Positions 46,317 to 57,929 of a DNA stretch of 64,000 bases are shown here, piece by piece. The DNA comes from Schistocerca nitens (lineage: Eukaryota; Arthropoda; Insecta; Orthoptera; Acrididae). The notes beneath the pieces were generated by a model. It did no database searches, was not told the DNA's origin, and saw only the letters and a program-made list of their open reading frames with translations. Location of the stretch: assembly GCF_023898315.1 (NCBI RefSeq), contig NC_064615.1, positions 732,017,450 through 732,081,449 on the forward strand, written 5' to 3'. The position numbers and the translations under genes were made by a program. How positions within the stretch are numbered: position 1 is the first letter of the stretch; each line of letters begins with the position of its first letter.

Positions 46317-48469
46317 CTAGGAGGACTGGCAGTAGCAAACTGTCTAGCACGACTGCTACCGATCATTTTAACTGGTGAAGTTTTTCTTCTTTGTTTTCTG
46401 TTTTACTTCTTAAATTACTTCAGTACGGTGTCTTTATAGGTCAGTAGGGCATTGTGCTTATTGTATAAATGCACTATGCTTAAAAATTTCTAGAGGAAGT
46501 ATATTAATTGAATAAAAAAGATTGAAGTAAAGAATACATTGTAAATACAAAATCAATTTAAGATAAACTTACAAATGCAAATAAACATATAATTATACAA
46601 TAACATTTTTTATCTGTATGACTTGTACTTAGTAAGAGCTCCAAACAGGTCATAAACATATATTTAGTACGAAAAATAAAGAAAAATGGACAAAAATTGC
46701 TGTAGCAATAATGAGAAAATAACATTACATCTTTTAAAATGAAGCCAAAATCTTTGTCAAAACTCTTTGCACACATGTGCTAAACACTTCCAGCACATAA
46801 ACCACTTATGAATTTCTTGCACTGCAAACACAGGAAGTTGTTTGAATTTTTGCATCCTCCTATCTGCTGTACTGGTACCTTAAGTATTTCAGTGGTCGCA
46901 GTGAATGTATGAACAGGTCCTTCCTTGGTTGTGCTTACTCAGAGGAGAGTTCTTATGCTAATTTGAAAAGAAACATTGGCTGGCTAAATTTTTCTCCTGT
47001 TGTCTCTCTGTAAAGGATCCAGGCATCAAAAAAATTGTAAACCCTTTGGAATATTGTTATTACCACAGGGTGAGGTAGTTGTAAGCATGCCTCTGATGTG
47101 ATTGGACATATTTTGATATTTTGGGTGAAGAGTGTAATTTTGGTTTTGTTAATGTGAAGATTCAAAAGACTGTGTGATGTAGTAAAATGTGACAAATTAA
47201 TGTAGAAACAAGGAATGGCATTCTTCAAAATTATTTAGATCACTTCAAATGTGAGGATTTAAAATATGAGAATTTCAATTTCAAGAATCGGATGCCTAGA
47301 CATGAAGAACAGGAGTCAACTCTGCAAGGAAAGATAAGTAAACTAAAAAGTGTATTGTAAATCTTACTTCTCTTGAATTTTCGCTGAAAAGACTTTACCA
47401 TAGTGGACAGTAGCAGCAACAAAAAAAGAGGGTGTGGGTTACACCCTGATAGGAAGTAACTGTTGTGTCACCAGATTTGTATGAAATAGTATCATACAAA
47501 GATCTGGTGGTAGACTTCACTGATGGAGGAACCTCTCTTCGGGTTTTCTTCAGTGTACTCACCATGGTTGTGTTCTCTCACTTCAGCTGCTCTGCAAGGT
47601 GTTTGGCTGAAGAAATTGTCACATGTTCTATTTCCTCCTGGTTGAAGATTAGATTAGATTATTTTTTTGTTCCATAGATCAGTGTTGAGGAGATCCTCGT
47701 GGATGTAGAACATGTCAATTTTGCATGAGACGTGTAACAACATGCTCAGCAAAAGGTATGTTACTGGGTCTTTCTCTTTGTTTCCCCAAGTAAGGAGATA
47801 CATTTGCCACATATTTATTACTGGCATCTGCAGCAAGCCAGAACTTCAAAGCAAATTTGTCTGGTTTATTACTCATATATTGGGCATAGCAGCACTGAGC
47901 TTTACATGGACAGAGCTGCTCATCTATGGTTATAAATGCAGCTGGATTATGGTTCTGGATACAGTTAGCTACAAATTAATTCCAGACAGGGCTAGCTGCT
48001 GTGAAGCTATTGGTCATTACTCTTTTGGCATGAATGTGCTTATCATCAAATCTTAAAAATCGCATATCTCCTATGAACTTATTTCTTACCGTAGTGCTGC
48101 CCCCACACTTGAGACGAAAGAAGTTTCAGTGGAAAATTCTTTCCTCCATACACTCCAGGGAGGGAACCGCAACACAACAATGAAATAAAATAAGCTAAGT
48201 GGATGAAAATATCGATTGTTACACCTTTACAGACATGAAATGTAAAAAAATATCTCACTGGTCAGAATGACCAGGTGTGATCGTTTGACATACAAATGTT
48301 TATAATTTGTTCAGTTTTTGTAATAGATGTTTGTCTTTTACACAAATTATAAACCACCAAGGTACATTATAAGCCTTGAAAAATAAGGCCCATAAACTAA
48401 AACATAATCTGTTTATTAGATATTAAAAAATGCTCACCAGTCAGATTGGCTGATACTGTCCTTCTAGTG
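46317..48469 (-). mobile_element. piggyBac-like transposon, decayed
   Basis: The right end, reverse-complemented, starts CACTAGAAGGACAGTATCAG and is flanked by TTAA at 48470-48473, the piggyBac target. The left end CTAGGAGGACTGGCAGTAGC resembles it and is flanked by TCAA (46313-46316), probably a mutated TTAA. The minus-strand transposase has MRFLRFDDKHIHAKR, AAFITIDEQLCPCKA (first catalytic Asp codon at 47922-47924), CYAQYMSNKPDKFALKFW and ADASNKYVANVSPYLGK. DNFF (second Asp, 47618-47620), STLKKTRREVPPSV and a C-terminal Cys-rich CKNSNNFLCLQCKKF finger follow. Frameshifts and a nested LINE tail inactivate it. Confidence 0.88.
47645..47716 (-). mobile_element. LINE 3'-end fragment nested in the piggyBac transposase
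   Basis: A piece of about 72 bp reading MFYIHEDLLNTDLW on the minus strand, with a tail of ATCTAATCTAATC repeats. Such tails mark the 3' end of an insect LINE. It interrupts the transposase between RLMQN and the DNFF region. Confidence 0.6.
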
Positions 48470-48943
48470 TTAAGAATGGATCACACTAGTATTATATACA
48501 TGGTCTCCTTTGCAGGTGAGCTACCCTTTCCCAAAAAATGTCCCAAGAAATTGAAGTCAATCATTTGTGCTCCCTACTACTGTTGTTATGTGCTTATTTC
48601 ATTTTACATTGCTTTGGAACATTATGCTCAGGTATTTAATTGATGTGAATGATAGGGAGCGTACTATGAATTCGGCATTTGAACCTTACATAATTATTTC
48701 TGCTACTCATCCACATTAACTTACTCTCTCTACATTTAGAGCCACCTGCCATTCATCACACGAATTAGAAATTTTGTCTAAGTAACATTGTATCATCCTG
48801 CGGTCCCTCATCTTTGATACCTTACCATACACTACAGCATCATCAGCAAACAACCACATATTAGTGCCCACCCTGTCCACCAGACCATTAATGTATATAG
48901 AAAATAACAGCAGTTCTATCACAGTTCCCTGGGGCAGTCTAGA

Positions 48944-50308
48944 TGTAAGGTAACAGGGGATAATATGGCCATACAGCAGCTTTTCTGGCAATCGAAATAT
49001 CAGCTATGGAAAAATGGATGGGATGTGAAAAGCACAAAGACAAGTCAGTACATTTATAGACTCATCTTTCCCTGATAAAGAGAAGACAGCATTCAGCAGT
49101 TGCAGATGGTTTAAATTACTTGGTTACATAATTGCATATAATAACTGTACATGACTTTGCACTTAAATAAATAATGTAGGGTGTGCTTGTAATGTGAGTC
49201 CTTGGATTTGCTGGATACCTAATCATTGAAATAGAAGTCATGTGAAAATGAGCTCTTCCAAGTAGTTCGTAATTTAAATTTAAAGGACAGCAGCAGAAAT
49301 AATATGTTGGGCTGTTGTACTTCAGTCAAAATGTTTCATAGTAGAATTAAGTTATAAAGATGTTTAGAACAACTGCAAAGTAAGTCATTATTTTATTATG
49401 AAGACTCCATTCAGTTTCGATTTTTGTAGTGCCAGACAAGTATTTTGTATGTCTCATATTTCGTGCAAAGACGTCATTAAATAAAGGGTGAGGGGTGAAA
49501 CTGTGCCAAAACATGGAGTTCTTCCTAATCATGTAAATCTGATAGCATGTCATAAATTAGTTTTGATTTTAATTTTCCATGCTTAAGATTAAAATCATGT
49601 ATTAAATGCAGAGTGGAAATAGTGTAATACAAAATGGACATGAAAATACTTGTTATGTGTTTTTATGAGTGTGCATAGTTCTGTTGCATAGTGTTTTTTT
49701 TAATTGCAACAAATTATAAAATTATGTGGTGATAAATGTGTGTAAAATTATCTAATGTATTTAGGTTTAAGTATTTAAATTTTATAAAAATAGTAAACGA
49801 ATTGTGGCCATCTTTAGGAATTATTTTGATTAATGCAGTGTCACGTGACCCGACCTAGGACTGGGGATATGAGTGGGAAAAGGTGGTCTTTTGGTCATTG
49901 TCCATTGTGATGGTAAGTTCAGAGCAGCAAAGTGATGCCAATGTGTGTGAATAAACCGTGAAGGAACAACGTGAAAGTGTGTAGGTGTGAGACAATAAAC
50001 AATGTGTATGAATTAGACCAATTATGATTTATCCAGATCGGATTTATTTGTGAACTTTAATATGCATAGCCATAAAGTTAGAAGTATTTTTTGTGTAAAG
50101 AAATAAGTTTGAATCTGAGCTTGTAAAGTGTACCTCATTTTGCACGAGGTTGTGGTATAGACAATTGTGTATTCAATTCACTGCTTTTCAAAGGCTAGCC
50201 AATATATGACTCAGTATTTGGGGCACAAACGCAACCATTCACTACCAACCCCCTCTGCAGATGAGCCACATGTAAAATAGGTAGTGAATGAGTTCAAGTA
50301 CAGTCGCA
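48944..50308. mobile_element. LTR-like insert of 1.36 kb, candidate solo LTR
   Basis: It begins TGTAAGGTAACAG and ends GTCGCA, flanked by TAGA at 48940-48943 and 50309-50312. Removing it rejoins the minus-strand LINE. TG...CA ends, a 4-bp TSD and lack of coding domains fit a solo LTR. AATAAA-type signals are present around 49,950-50,000 on the plus strand. No second copy is in the window, so this is provisional. Confidence 0.5.
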
Positions 50309-50879
50309 TAGATGATAATCATGTCTCTGATGAACACTCAATATCAAGGACAATCTATTACTTAAGAAGCCTTTGAGCCACTCACATATCTGGGAACTTA
50401 ATCCATGTGCTCAGGCATTTGTTAACAGTCTGCACTGGGGCACAGTGTGATACACATTCTGGAAATCTAAGAATGTGGAATCTGCCTGTTGAACTTCATC
50501 CATTGTTTGCAGGATATCATATGAGAAAAGGCCAAATTGAGTTTTGCATGTGCGATCTCTCTTCTATCTTGAGGCAATATATTGTATTTGAACTGGGAAT
50601 GCGTTCAAGAATTATACAGCAAACTGATGTTAAGGACATTGGTCCATTCTTTTACCTTTTCATAGGTTGGAGCCACCTGTGCTTTTTCTGTCACGTGTTA
50701 CTTTGTGCTGGGTGAGAGATTCATCATAAATGAAAGCTAAGTTAGCTGCCAGTGCCAAGGCAACTCTCTGTAAAATGGAATTGAGATCCATTCAGAGCTG
50801 GTGACTTATTTTCAACTCTTTCGATTACTTTTCTGTGTCAGGGATGCCTGTTATTATGTTCACCATGTGGGAGTCTGTG

Positions 50880-51450
50880 TGAAAATCAACAAAAGTAAAA
50901 CAAGAGTAACAGAATGTAGTCAAATCAAATCAGGAAATGCTAAAGGAATTAAGTTAGAAAATGAGACACTGTAAGCAGTAGTAGTGTTTTGCTGTTTGGA
51001 CATCAAAATAACTGGCAATGACTGAAGTAGAGAGGATACAAAATGCTGACTAGCAATAGCAAGAAAAGCATTTCTGAAAAAGAGAAATTTGCTGTCCTGA
51101 AAAATAAATTTAGGTGTTAGGAACCAGAAATGTGGTTGCCTAGAAGAATGCTGCATATTAGATAGATACATCAGATAACTAATGAAGAAGTAATGAATGA
51201 TAATGAGGAGAAAAGATATTTATGGTACAATTTTACCAAAAGAAGTGATTGATTGATAGGATATTTATTGAGGCACTGAAGAACATCAAACTGTTACTAG
51301 AGGGAAGGACATGAGGACAAAAGCTTGAATACAGTAAGCAGGTTCAAATGGATATAGGCCACAAATGTTATGTAGGGATGAATAGGCTTGCGGAGGATAG
51401 ACTGGTAGGGAAAGCTGTATCAGACCAGTCTTCAGACTAAAAATTATGAC
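50880..51450 (+). pseudogene. RTE-type LINE, old copy 3, right half
   Basis: Continues the LINE from 46,120: ATCAACAAAAGTAAAACAAG, TTTTGCTGTTTGG, AGCATTTCTGAAAAAGAGAA, then CAGACCAGTCTTCAGACTAA near the end. It ends without a clear AC-rich tail. Confidence 0.85.
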
Positions 51451-51639
51451 CACAGACAATGACATCTTAATATAGATGTAGAGTCAGATGATCAAAAAGT
51501 AAAAGATTTTTCTAAAACCAAAACTAATCATAATATAAAAACATTTGTAATTTAAAGAACATGAAAATTTCTCAATTGAAAATCTTGATGATAACTGAAA
51601 TGCAATCATAAGGATTCAGTTTATTAATTGAGGACAGAG

Positions 51640-51830
51640 AATCTGTTAATTGGGAGGGGAATATCTTTAATTGACACAGGTGCAAAATTTTAGGGCTCTC
51701 TAAAGCACTTAATAAGGAAAATAATAAAAATGCAAATTAAGTTAAATTGCAAGTTGTTGGGGAAAGGATTAGGAGAGCTACATAAAGACATACTAAGTTG
51801 GTTTAAAAAAGCTTAATCAGACAATGTAAA
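51640..51830 (+). pseudogene. Gypsy protease fragment
   Basis: GISLIDTGAKF, with the DTGA codons at 51673-51684, followed directly by a stop. This matches a retropepsin active site and is probably the start of the decayed pol continuing at 53.0 kb. The MITE at 51.8-52.3 kb separates the parts. Confidence 0.5.
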
Positions 51831-52290
51831 GTCCAGGCTGGAATATCAACAGTTTTATGAAAGGGATAAATTGATACCATAAAGATGAAATGCTGAGTTG
51901 CAGACTGGAGCAATGAAGAGACTATTATACACTATGCTTTTGGCCAAAGCCTTCCTTAGAAAAGAAAAGAAAACACACACGAATTCATACAAGCAGGCAC
52001 ACCTCATGCAGATTATGCACTGAATGATAGCAGCAGTCCGCAGTGAGAAAGATTAGGGCTAGACGCTGTGGTTGAGTGGGGAGCGGAGGGAGGTAGGGAA
52101 TGGGGAGTGGAAAAGGAGAGGAAGAGAGAAGGGAAAATGACCAGTGGCTGCATTGGCAGAGAGTGGTGCACAATGAGGGTGAGGGGACATGAATTGGGAG
52201 GAGGTGATAGCACAGAGGGGGCAGAAACTGTTGGGTGAGGGTGTGAAGCCATTAGGTTTAGGGTGGAATAATTTTGGGAGAGGAGAATAT
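51831..52290. mobile_element. MITE-like repeat with a purine-rich core
   Basis: Begins near GTCCAGGCTGGAATATCAAC; contains ATGAAATGCTGAGTTGCAGA, CAAAGCCTTCC and an AAACACACACG stretch, then a G/A-rich core with no coding content. It resembles a common locust MITE as I remember it; the right end is uncertain. Confidence 0.5.
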
Positions 52291-52660
52291 TTTGTATGGT
52301 TAATTCTCATCTGTGCAGTTTAGAAAAGGTGGCAGTGGACTGGGGGATCTATATGGCCAATTCATGAAGCAGCCATTCAAATCAAACACATTATGTTCAG
52401 CAGTATGTAGTGCTACAGGATGGTCCACTTCAGTCTTGGACACAGTTAGGCAGTGGCCACACATTCTGGTGGATAATTGGCTGGCAGTCATATGAATATA
52501 AAAAGCTGTGCAGTGGCTGCAGCAGAGCTGGTATGTGGCATGGCTGCTTTCACACATGGTCTGACCTCTAATGGGGTATGATAAACCAGTGACAGGACTC
52601 GAATAGGAAGTGCTGGGTAGGTGGATTGGGTAGGTCTTGCACCTGTCTTGCACAGAGATA
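52291..52660 (-). pseudogene. GIY-YIG-like fragment, Penelope-type candidate
   Basis: A 117-codon minus-strand frame (52653-52300) reads TYQLCCSHCTAFYIHMTASQ then LSTRMCGHCLTVSKTEVDHP and VALHTAEHN. The spacing of YxL, CxxC, FYIxMT, LSxRM.GH and the final H matches the GIY-YIG endonuclease that ends Penelope-like retroelements. The Arg expected after GH is Cys here. RT sequence is not visible nearby. Confidence 0.45.
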
Positions 52661-53040
52661 TGATCCCTGTAGCAAGGGGCTGGGGTTCAGCATGGTATAG
52701 GGATGGACTAGCATGTTTTGGAGGTTGGATGGGTGTCAGAACATCACTTTAGGAGGGGTTATTTGAAAGTAATGGTGTAATTTTATATCACTGTTACTTG
52801 GTAATTTATGATTTTACTGAGTAATTTATTTTGATTATAGATTAAGTATTAGAAAATAAGTGCAGTTTTGGATTTAAGGGAAAAATTTATGTATGTGGTA
52901 CATGGAAAGGGGGAAAGGACAACAAAGTACAAACAAAATTCCTTAAACATGGTGTAATAATTGTTTGTATAGGGATAGGAGAGGAGGTTAATAAATTATT
53001 ATTTGTAAAAGAATGGGCAATGTAGTAGAAGACAGTACAA
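52661..53040 (+). other. Unassigned interval
   Basis: No recognised feature; AT-rich. Confidence 0.35.
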
Positions 53041-54640
53041 ATCTGAAAGATAAAAAGAAGGAATTTATCAGATTAAAAGAAAAGAAATTATCAGAAGAAT
53101 AGGCATTCAATGATGAATGGAAAAGGGAACTGGATGCATTACTATAGAATTGTGGGGAAGCATCTAGTAAATGTACTGGGGACTATAAGAAATACTGGGG
53201 ACTATAAGAAATTTTGTTTGTCGAATGAGGTTAAAACCATTTAAACGATCTGATATTGAACATTGTAATAAATCTGATGCAAAAAGGTCTGTGGTATGAA
53301 AGGACTAAGAAAAATGGGAGGATTTATTATTACTGGGATAGCCATTGGTGAATTTAATGATCCACTGATTGCAGTTCTTAATATTACAGTGGCGTTATAC
53401 TTATGTAAGATTCCAGGCATTTAGATAAATTTCTATATAAAGAAAATAACCAACCTGAAAATATAGATGGTTTACAAAATAGGATACATTTAAATGAGGA
53501 ACCAATGACCAGTAAAGATTTGACAGCTGGATTTATCAAGTAGCTTCAGTGCCTCAATTAAGAAAGTATGTAGCACTTTTAAATAGTTGTAGATGTTGTC
53601 AATATTGTGTTGCACATTGTGGCTTAAATGAATCAGTTGCTGAATTTATAAGACATGAAGACTGATCAAAATTATGTGTTTGTGCAGATGGCATTTTAAT
53701 TTGTAACAAAATCTGGGAGATAATTAATTTCTCTTGTTACAGTACACTTTTTTGAGCAAAGGATAAATGACTTTGAAATTGAAAAAAAATGTAATTTTTT
53801 TGTTGGTGAATTAACTGATCCTCAGAAAATAAAAATAATTATTGTATTTCCTGTACCAATAAAATAGAAAAAACTAAAATCATTTGTCAGTATGAGTGGG
53901 TTCTACTGCTAAAAGTAGATTAGTGACCATGGTATGAATATTTCTTGAGGAAGTAATCTTTTTAGAAGAATGCTTCCCAGGGTGTAGGATAAAAATTGTC
54001 AGAAAACTCTTAATGCCAAAAACAAGACTTATGCAACTGTTCAGATCTGGTTTGTCTTTACCTTTTTGCTTATCTTGTGACTAAGGTCATTTCAGTTTAG
54101 TTGGTTGTTTATTTCAATTTAAGGTGATAAATGGTGAAACAAGACAACAAACAATTGCATTTGCTAGTGGGATGTTACTTAAACATGGAGGGCATACACT
54201 GTAACTGGAAGAAACTACTGTCTGTACATTATGCTCTTAACAAATTCTAAAATAGTTTATTAGGATAGAAAAATACTGTGTTTTCAGATCATAAAACAAT
54301 ATGTTACTTATAAGACTGTAGACTATATCACAGCCAATTAACCAGGTGGGCTAGATATCTTCACTGATTTGATTACAGTATTAAATGTTTGAAGGATCTG
54401 GAAAATGTAATTTCAGATGCACTTGGAGAAGAACAAAGTTATGTACCTTCACTCATGAGACAACCACTGAGGTCATCATATCATAACTACCAGTGAGTTA
54501 ATCATGCATTAAAAGGAAGTTAAGACGTTCATACGAGTAGTAAATGTGGGAAAAGTAACAAGATTCGCAAAAGCAAAGTGCAGTCCATTTATGAACTATA
54601 GAATCAGAAATTTACTGGGATTACAGAAATTGATCCACTG
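53041..54640 (+). pseudogene. Ty3/Gypsy reverse transcriptase and RNase H relic
   Basis: Broken plus-strand frames give the RT palm: LCVCADGILICNK at 53,672-53,710, where intact relatives have YVDD; the second Asp is Gly, so the enzyme is dead. LKLKK and FPVPI follow. RNase H follows at 54,120-54,440: GETRQQTIAFASGMLLKHGG, then a degraded TDHK region, then the TRWA-like region and VLNV. No integrase was seen before 54,640. Confidence 0.7.
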
Positions 54641-55343
54641 AAAGTTTTGCGTATCAGAGTGAGCAATGTCTAATCAAACTTAACCCGCAACTCACAGCCC
54701 TGCGCTTACCACCAAGTAGTTGTCGCCTATGAACACAACACTGCTATCCATCACAATGCAAATTCTTCTAAGTCCAGCAGCGGTAACCACAAGGCTGCGT
54801 TACTTCACAACCACGTGGCTGTGGCCCTCGGTGCACAATATTGGCATCCTTCTTCTTTCAAAACTAAAAACCGAATTAATACTGCCACTTGCTTTTTGAG
54901 TTCCACTTTGGCTGTGCCTAAGAAACGTGTTTGTTTGTTCTTTGGTCAGTGGCATAGCAAGAACAATTGGTGCACCATATGGATGAGTGAGAGTTTGTGG
55001 TTTATCTCCACTCCAGGTTAATTTTTAATGTCTTTCCAACAGTATACAGCAGAAATCCTGACCTCCCCCCCTTGAGAACTCGAATGGAAAATTAACAGGT
55101 AAGACCAAAGAGATAAAGACGATAGAGACATGGCGCTTGTTTGCGTCACCCAAAGTCTGCCGCCAATTTGGCAGAGGAATTCGGTCTTCTCTTAGAAAAT
55201 ACATTGCGTCCGAACTACAAAGAGAGTATCTCCTTCTGGTACTTGAGTCGAGAGATGTGTCCGAGTGGTTATCTACAGAAAAATTACTTGTTTTGCAACG
55301 CTCCCTTGTAGCTCCAGCGGACGCCGCCGTCAGAATGTCCCAA
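54641..55343 (+). other. Unassigned interval with a zinc-knuckle-like scrap
   Basis: A 68-codon frame at 54815-55021 contains KKRVCLFFGQWHSKNNWCTI, which has Cys, His and Cys at zinc-knuckle-like spacing but lacks the second Cys. It may come from the gag of an LTR element. Nothing else can be supported. Confidence 0.3.
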
Positions 55344-55541
55344 ATGTTCAAATGTGTGTGAAATCCTATGGGACTTAACTGCTAAGGTCATCAGTCCCTA
55401 AGCTTACACACTATTTAACCTAAATTATCCTAAGGACAAACATACACACCCATGCCTGAGGGAGGACTCGAACCTCCGGTGGGACCAGCTGCACAGTCCA
55501 TGACTGAAGCGCCTCAGACTGCTCTGCTAATCCAGCGCGAC
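55344..55541 (-). mobile_element. tRNA-derived SINE, LM1-like subfamily 2
   Basis: Minus-strand SINE with a tRNA-like head (B box GGAGGTTCGAGTCCTCC) and the body AGGGACTGATGACCTTAGCA. A 13-bp TSD CAGAATGTCCCAA lies at 55331-55343 and 55542-55554. The same subfamily is at 17.7 kb. Confidence 0.9.
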
Positions 55542-55554
55542 CAGAATGTCCCAA

Positions 55555-56139
55555 TTGTTAGCCCATAGAAAGATGTTCAACTGCAGACTGGCATCTCGCC
55601 AAAGCGTCGCCAAAGGGTTTCTTTGTCGTTTTCTAATTTTGGCCACCCAAAGAGGTCACGTAACTAGCGACTACTGTCTCGTAGAGGCGTCCTGCGAAGC
55701 CCTGGCCCAGCATGTTACCAGTGTGTCCAGTGGGGCAGGGCCATGTCTTCCATGACTGATGGGTCCCGCCTGTCCTGCCCGCTCTCCCTTCCCCTCCCTA
55801 CAAGGAACTTGCTACAGCTGAAGCTGATCTCAGAGCTGAGGCTAAACGCCAAAATTTACGGAATTTGTCGAATAAGAAAACTAACTGTCTAGGCAAGGAA
55901 ATCCATTTACACTTAAAATCAGAGGTTAGAAAAAGGAGTATGTAATTCATTTATCTCCCCAACTTCTTGCGACAATCTTCTGGTACAGTTAGAGGGGCCG
56001 GTATTTAAACAAACTGCTCCCAACGCAATGATCCAATTGGCAATTTAGTAAGACCCTTGCACCACAGCCCATGAAACTGATGGTTCAGGAATAGTCACAT
56101 CTTTCAGAACCAGATTTTTTAAAAATTTGAATCGCTACA
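55555..56139 (+). other. Unassigned interval
   Basis: The frame at 55546-55755 has no motif. GC content is a little higher than its surroundings. No feature can be named. Confidence 0.35.
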
Positions 56140-56592
56140 TTCTTCTAGAGCCGGAGGGTATTATGCCATTCTCGCAGATCTTGCATAGGAGATGGAACAG
56201 TTTTGTCATGGCTGACTCTTTCAAGGATCTCAATAATTCTGAAGGAATGTCTACCTAGTGGCCTAGTTTCGACTTGAAACTTTCAATGCTCTTTCCAGTT
56301 CTTCTCCCAATATCATATCTCGCATCTCAGTTTCATCTACTCCTGTTTCTTTCGTATAATATTCCTTTCAAGTTAATTTCCCTTGTAGAGCCATTTCACA
56401 TATTCCTTCTATCTTTCAGATTTCCCTTCTTTGCTTAATACTGATTTCTAGTCCTGATGTTCGTACAGGTGCTTCTCATTTTTCCTAATGTCCCCTTAAT
56501 AATTTTCCTACAGGCAGTACCTATTTGCACCCTAATTACATATGCCTTGCATTTATCCTCTAGCTATTCTTCCTCAGCGGTTCTGCACTTTA
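56140..56592 (-). pseudogene. RTE-type LINE fragment, copy 4, antisense
   Basis: The plus strand is the reverse complement of the linker-to-RT region of the LINE at 25.7 kb: TTCTGAAGGAATGTCTACC, then TTTCAATGCTCTTTCCAGTTC and TTTTCCTACAGGCAGTACC. It corresponds to the segment around 27,280-27,660 of copy 1, diverged but collinear. Both ends are missing. Confidence 0.75.
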
Positions 56593-56639
56593 ATGAAGAA
56601 TTGATCGCTATATCTTACAAAAGGAAGCGAGCAGTACTG

Positions 56640-57760
56640 TGTTGTTAGTAAAGAAGCGGTAACAGCAGAATTGGTCGTTTTGGATAGCTCAGTGACTTCT
56701 GAACGTGGGTTAGTCATTGGATGTCTCCCGTGTGACAAATCGATCAGGGACATTTTAACCCTTCTGCGGCCGTACAAGTCGGGTATTGTTGATGTGGTTG
56801 TGATGTGGAAGCGCAAAGGAACAACCACAGCTAAAAAAAGACCAGGCACACCTCACGTATGACTGACAGGAACTGTCGATCACTGTCGAGGGTGGTTGTA
56901 AAAAATCGCACGATATTAGGGGCGGAATCACTCGTTAGTTCCAAAGTGCTGCCCACCAGTCCAGCTAGTGTAACCTGCGTAGGGAGTTGAAAAGAATGGA
57001 CTACAATGGTAGAGAAACTCCTCAGAGGTCACGCATTCCTGTAGTAAATGGTAAGTGGCGTTAAGAACTGCGCCACTGGACAGTGGATGACTGTAAGCAA
57101 GTTATCTGGAGTAATAAATCTTCCAGTAATCTGTGGCAATCCGATGGAAGGGTTGGGATATGGCGATTGCCTGCTGAAAGGTACCTGTCATCATGTGCAG
57201 TGCCTACAGTGAACTACAGACGACGTAGTGTTATGGTAGATGAAAGTTTTCGTGCTCAGGGTATCGTCTCCTTACTGTGATTGAGGAAACACTAAATTTG
57301 GAAGAATATGAACGTATTTTATATCACTGAGTATTGCCTACTATAGAGGAACAGTTTGGAGAAGGTGGTTGTTTGCATCAATACGTCAATGCACGATGTC
57401 ATAAAGCAGCATCTGCGAGGTAATGATATGTGGGCAATAACATTTCTGAAATGAACTGTCCTGCCAAGCGTTCCAATCTGAAACCAATGGAACACCTTTG
57501 GGACACCAGCATCCAACATCATTACCTCCTCTGGTTTCCGCTGTTGAGGGTGACTGGGCTGCCATTCTTCAACTGATATTCAGACACCTCACTGAAAGTG
57601 TCTCCAGCAAAGCCCAAGCCGAAGGTTGGACACTATCTACACTGATGTTCAGAAACATGTGCCTGGTTACTTCTGACTGGGAAATTTATTTTCATCAGGC
57701 ATTTTCGTATTTCGTCCAGGATAAGAGACGCTCGGGTGTGGGGTCATGAAGGGGAAGCTG
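56640..57760 (+). pseudogene. Tc1-type transposase relic
   Basis: HTH pieces SERGLVIGCLPCDKSIRDIL and VMWKRKGTTTAKKRPGTPHV near 56,695-56,860. The DDE core follows: WSNKSSSNLWQSDGRVGIWR near 57,110 (first catalytic Asp lost, Asn in its place), QYVNARCHKA near 57,380 (second Asp lost, Val in its place), and NLKPMEHLWD (Glu retained) near 57,485. Two of three catalytic residues are gone. Terminal repeats were not found. Confidence 0.8.
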
Positions 57761-57929
57761 ATGATAGATAGTAATAGCCACAGCCCAGTTCATTGCACGT
57801 GTATTTACTGTTACCACGATATGCACAGGGAACGGCAAAAAGATCTGACGGTTTTAAAGTACAAGTAACATAAATGTTGAGAGTGAAAAAAATGTTTTAT
57901 TGGTTATAACAGAATGGTGTTAATAGAGA

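Larger units (their letters stand above)
46121..50879 (-). pseudogene. CR1/Jockey-group LINE (minus) inserted in RTE copy 3
   Basis: Remaining parts are 46121-46316, 48474-48943 and 50309-50879. On the minus strand the C-terminal part gives SVTEMLHELKWKFLQER near 46,200. The RT core at 48,991-48,716 contains SRLPQGTVIELLLFSIYING and the catalytic LFADDAVVYG. Its antisense DNA from 50,309 to 50,879 (GAAGCCTTTGAGCCACTCAC and onward) continues the RT towards the 5' end. It is truncated at 50,879. The family resembles the LINE at 19.4-21.7 kb. It is interrupted by the piggyBac and the LTR-like insert. Confidence 0.78.
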
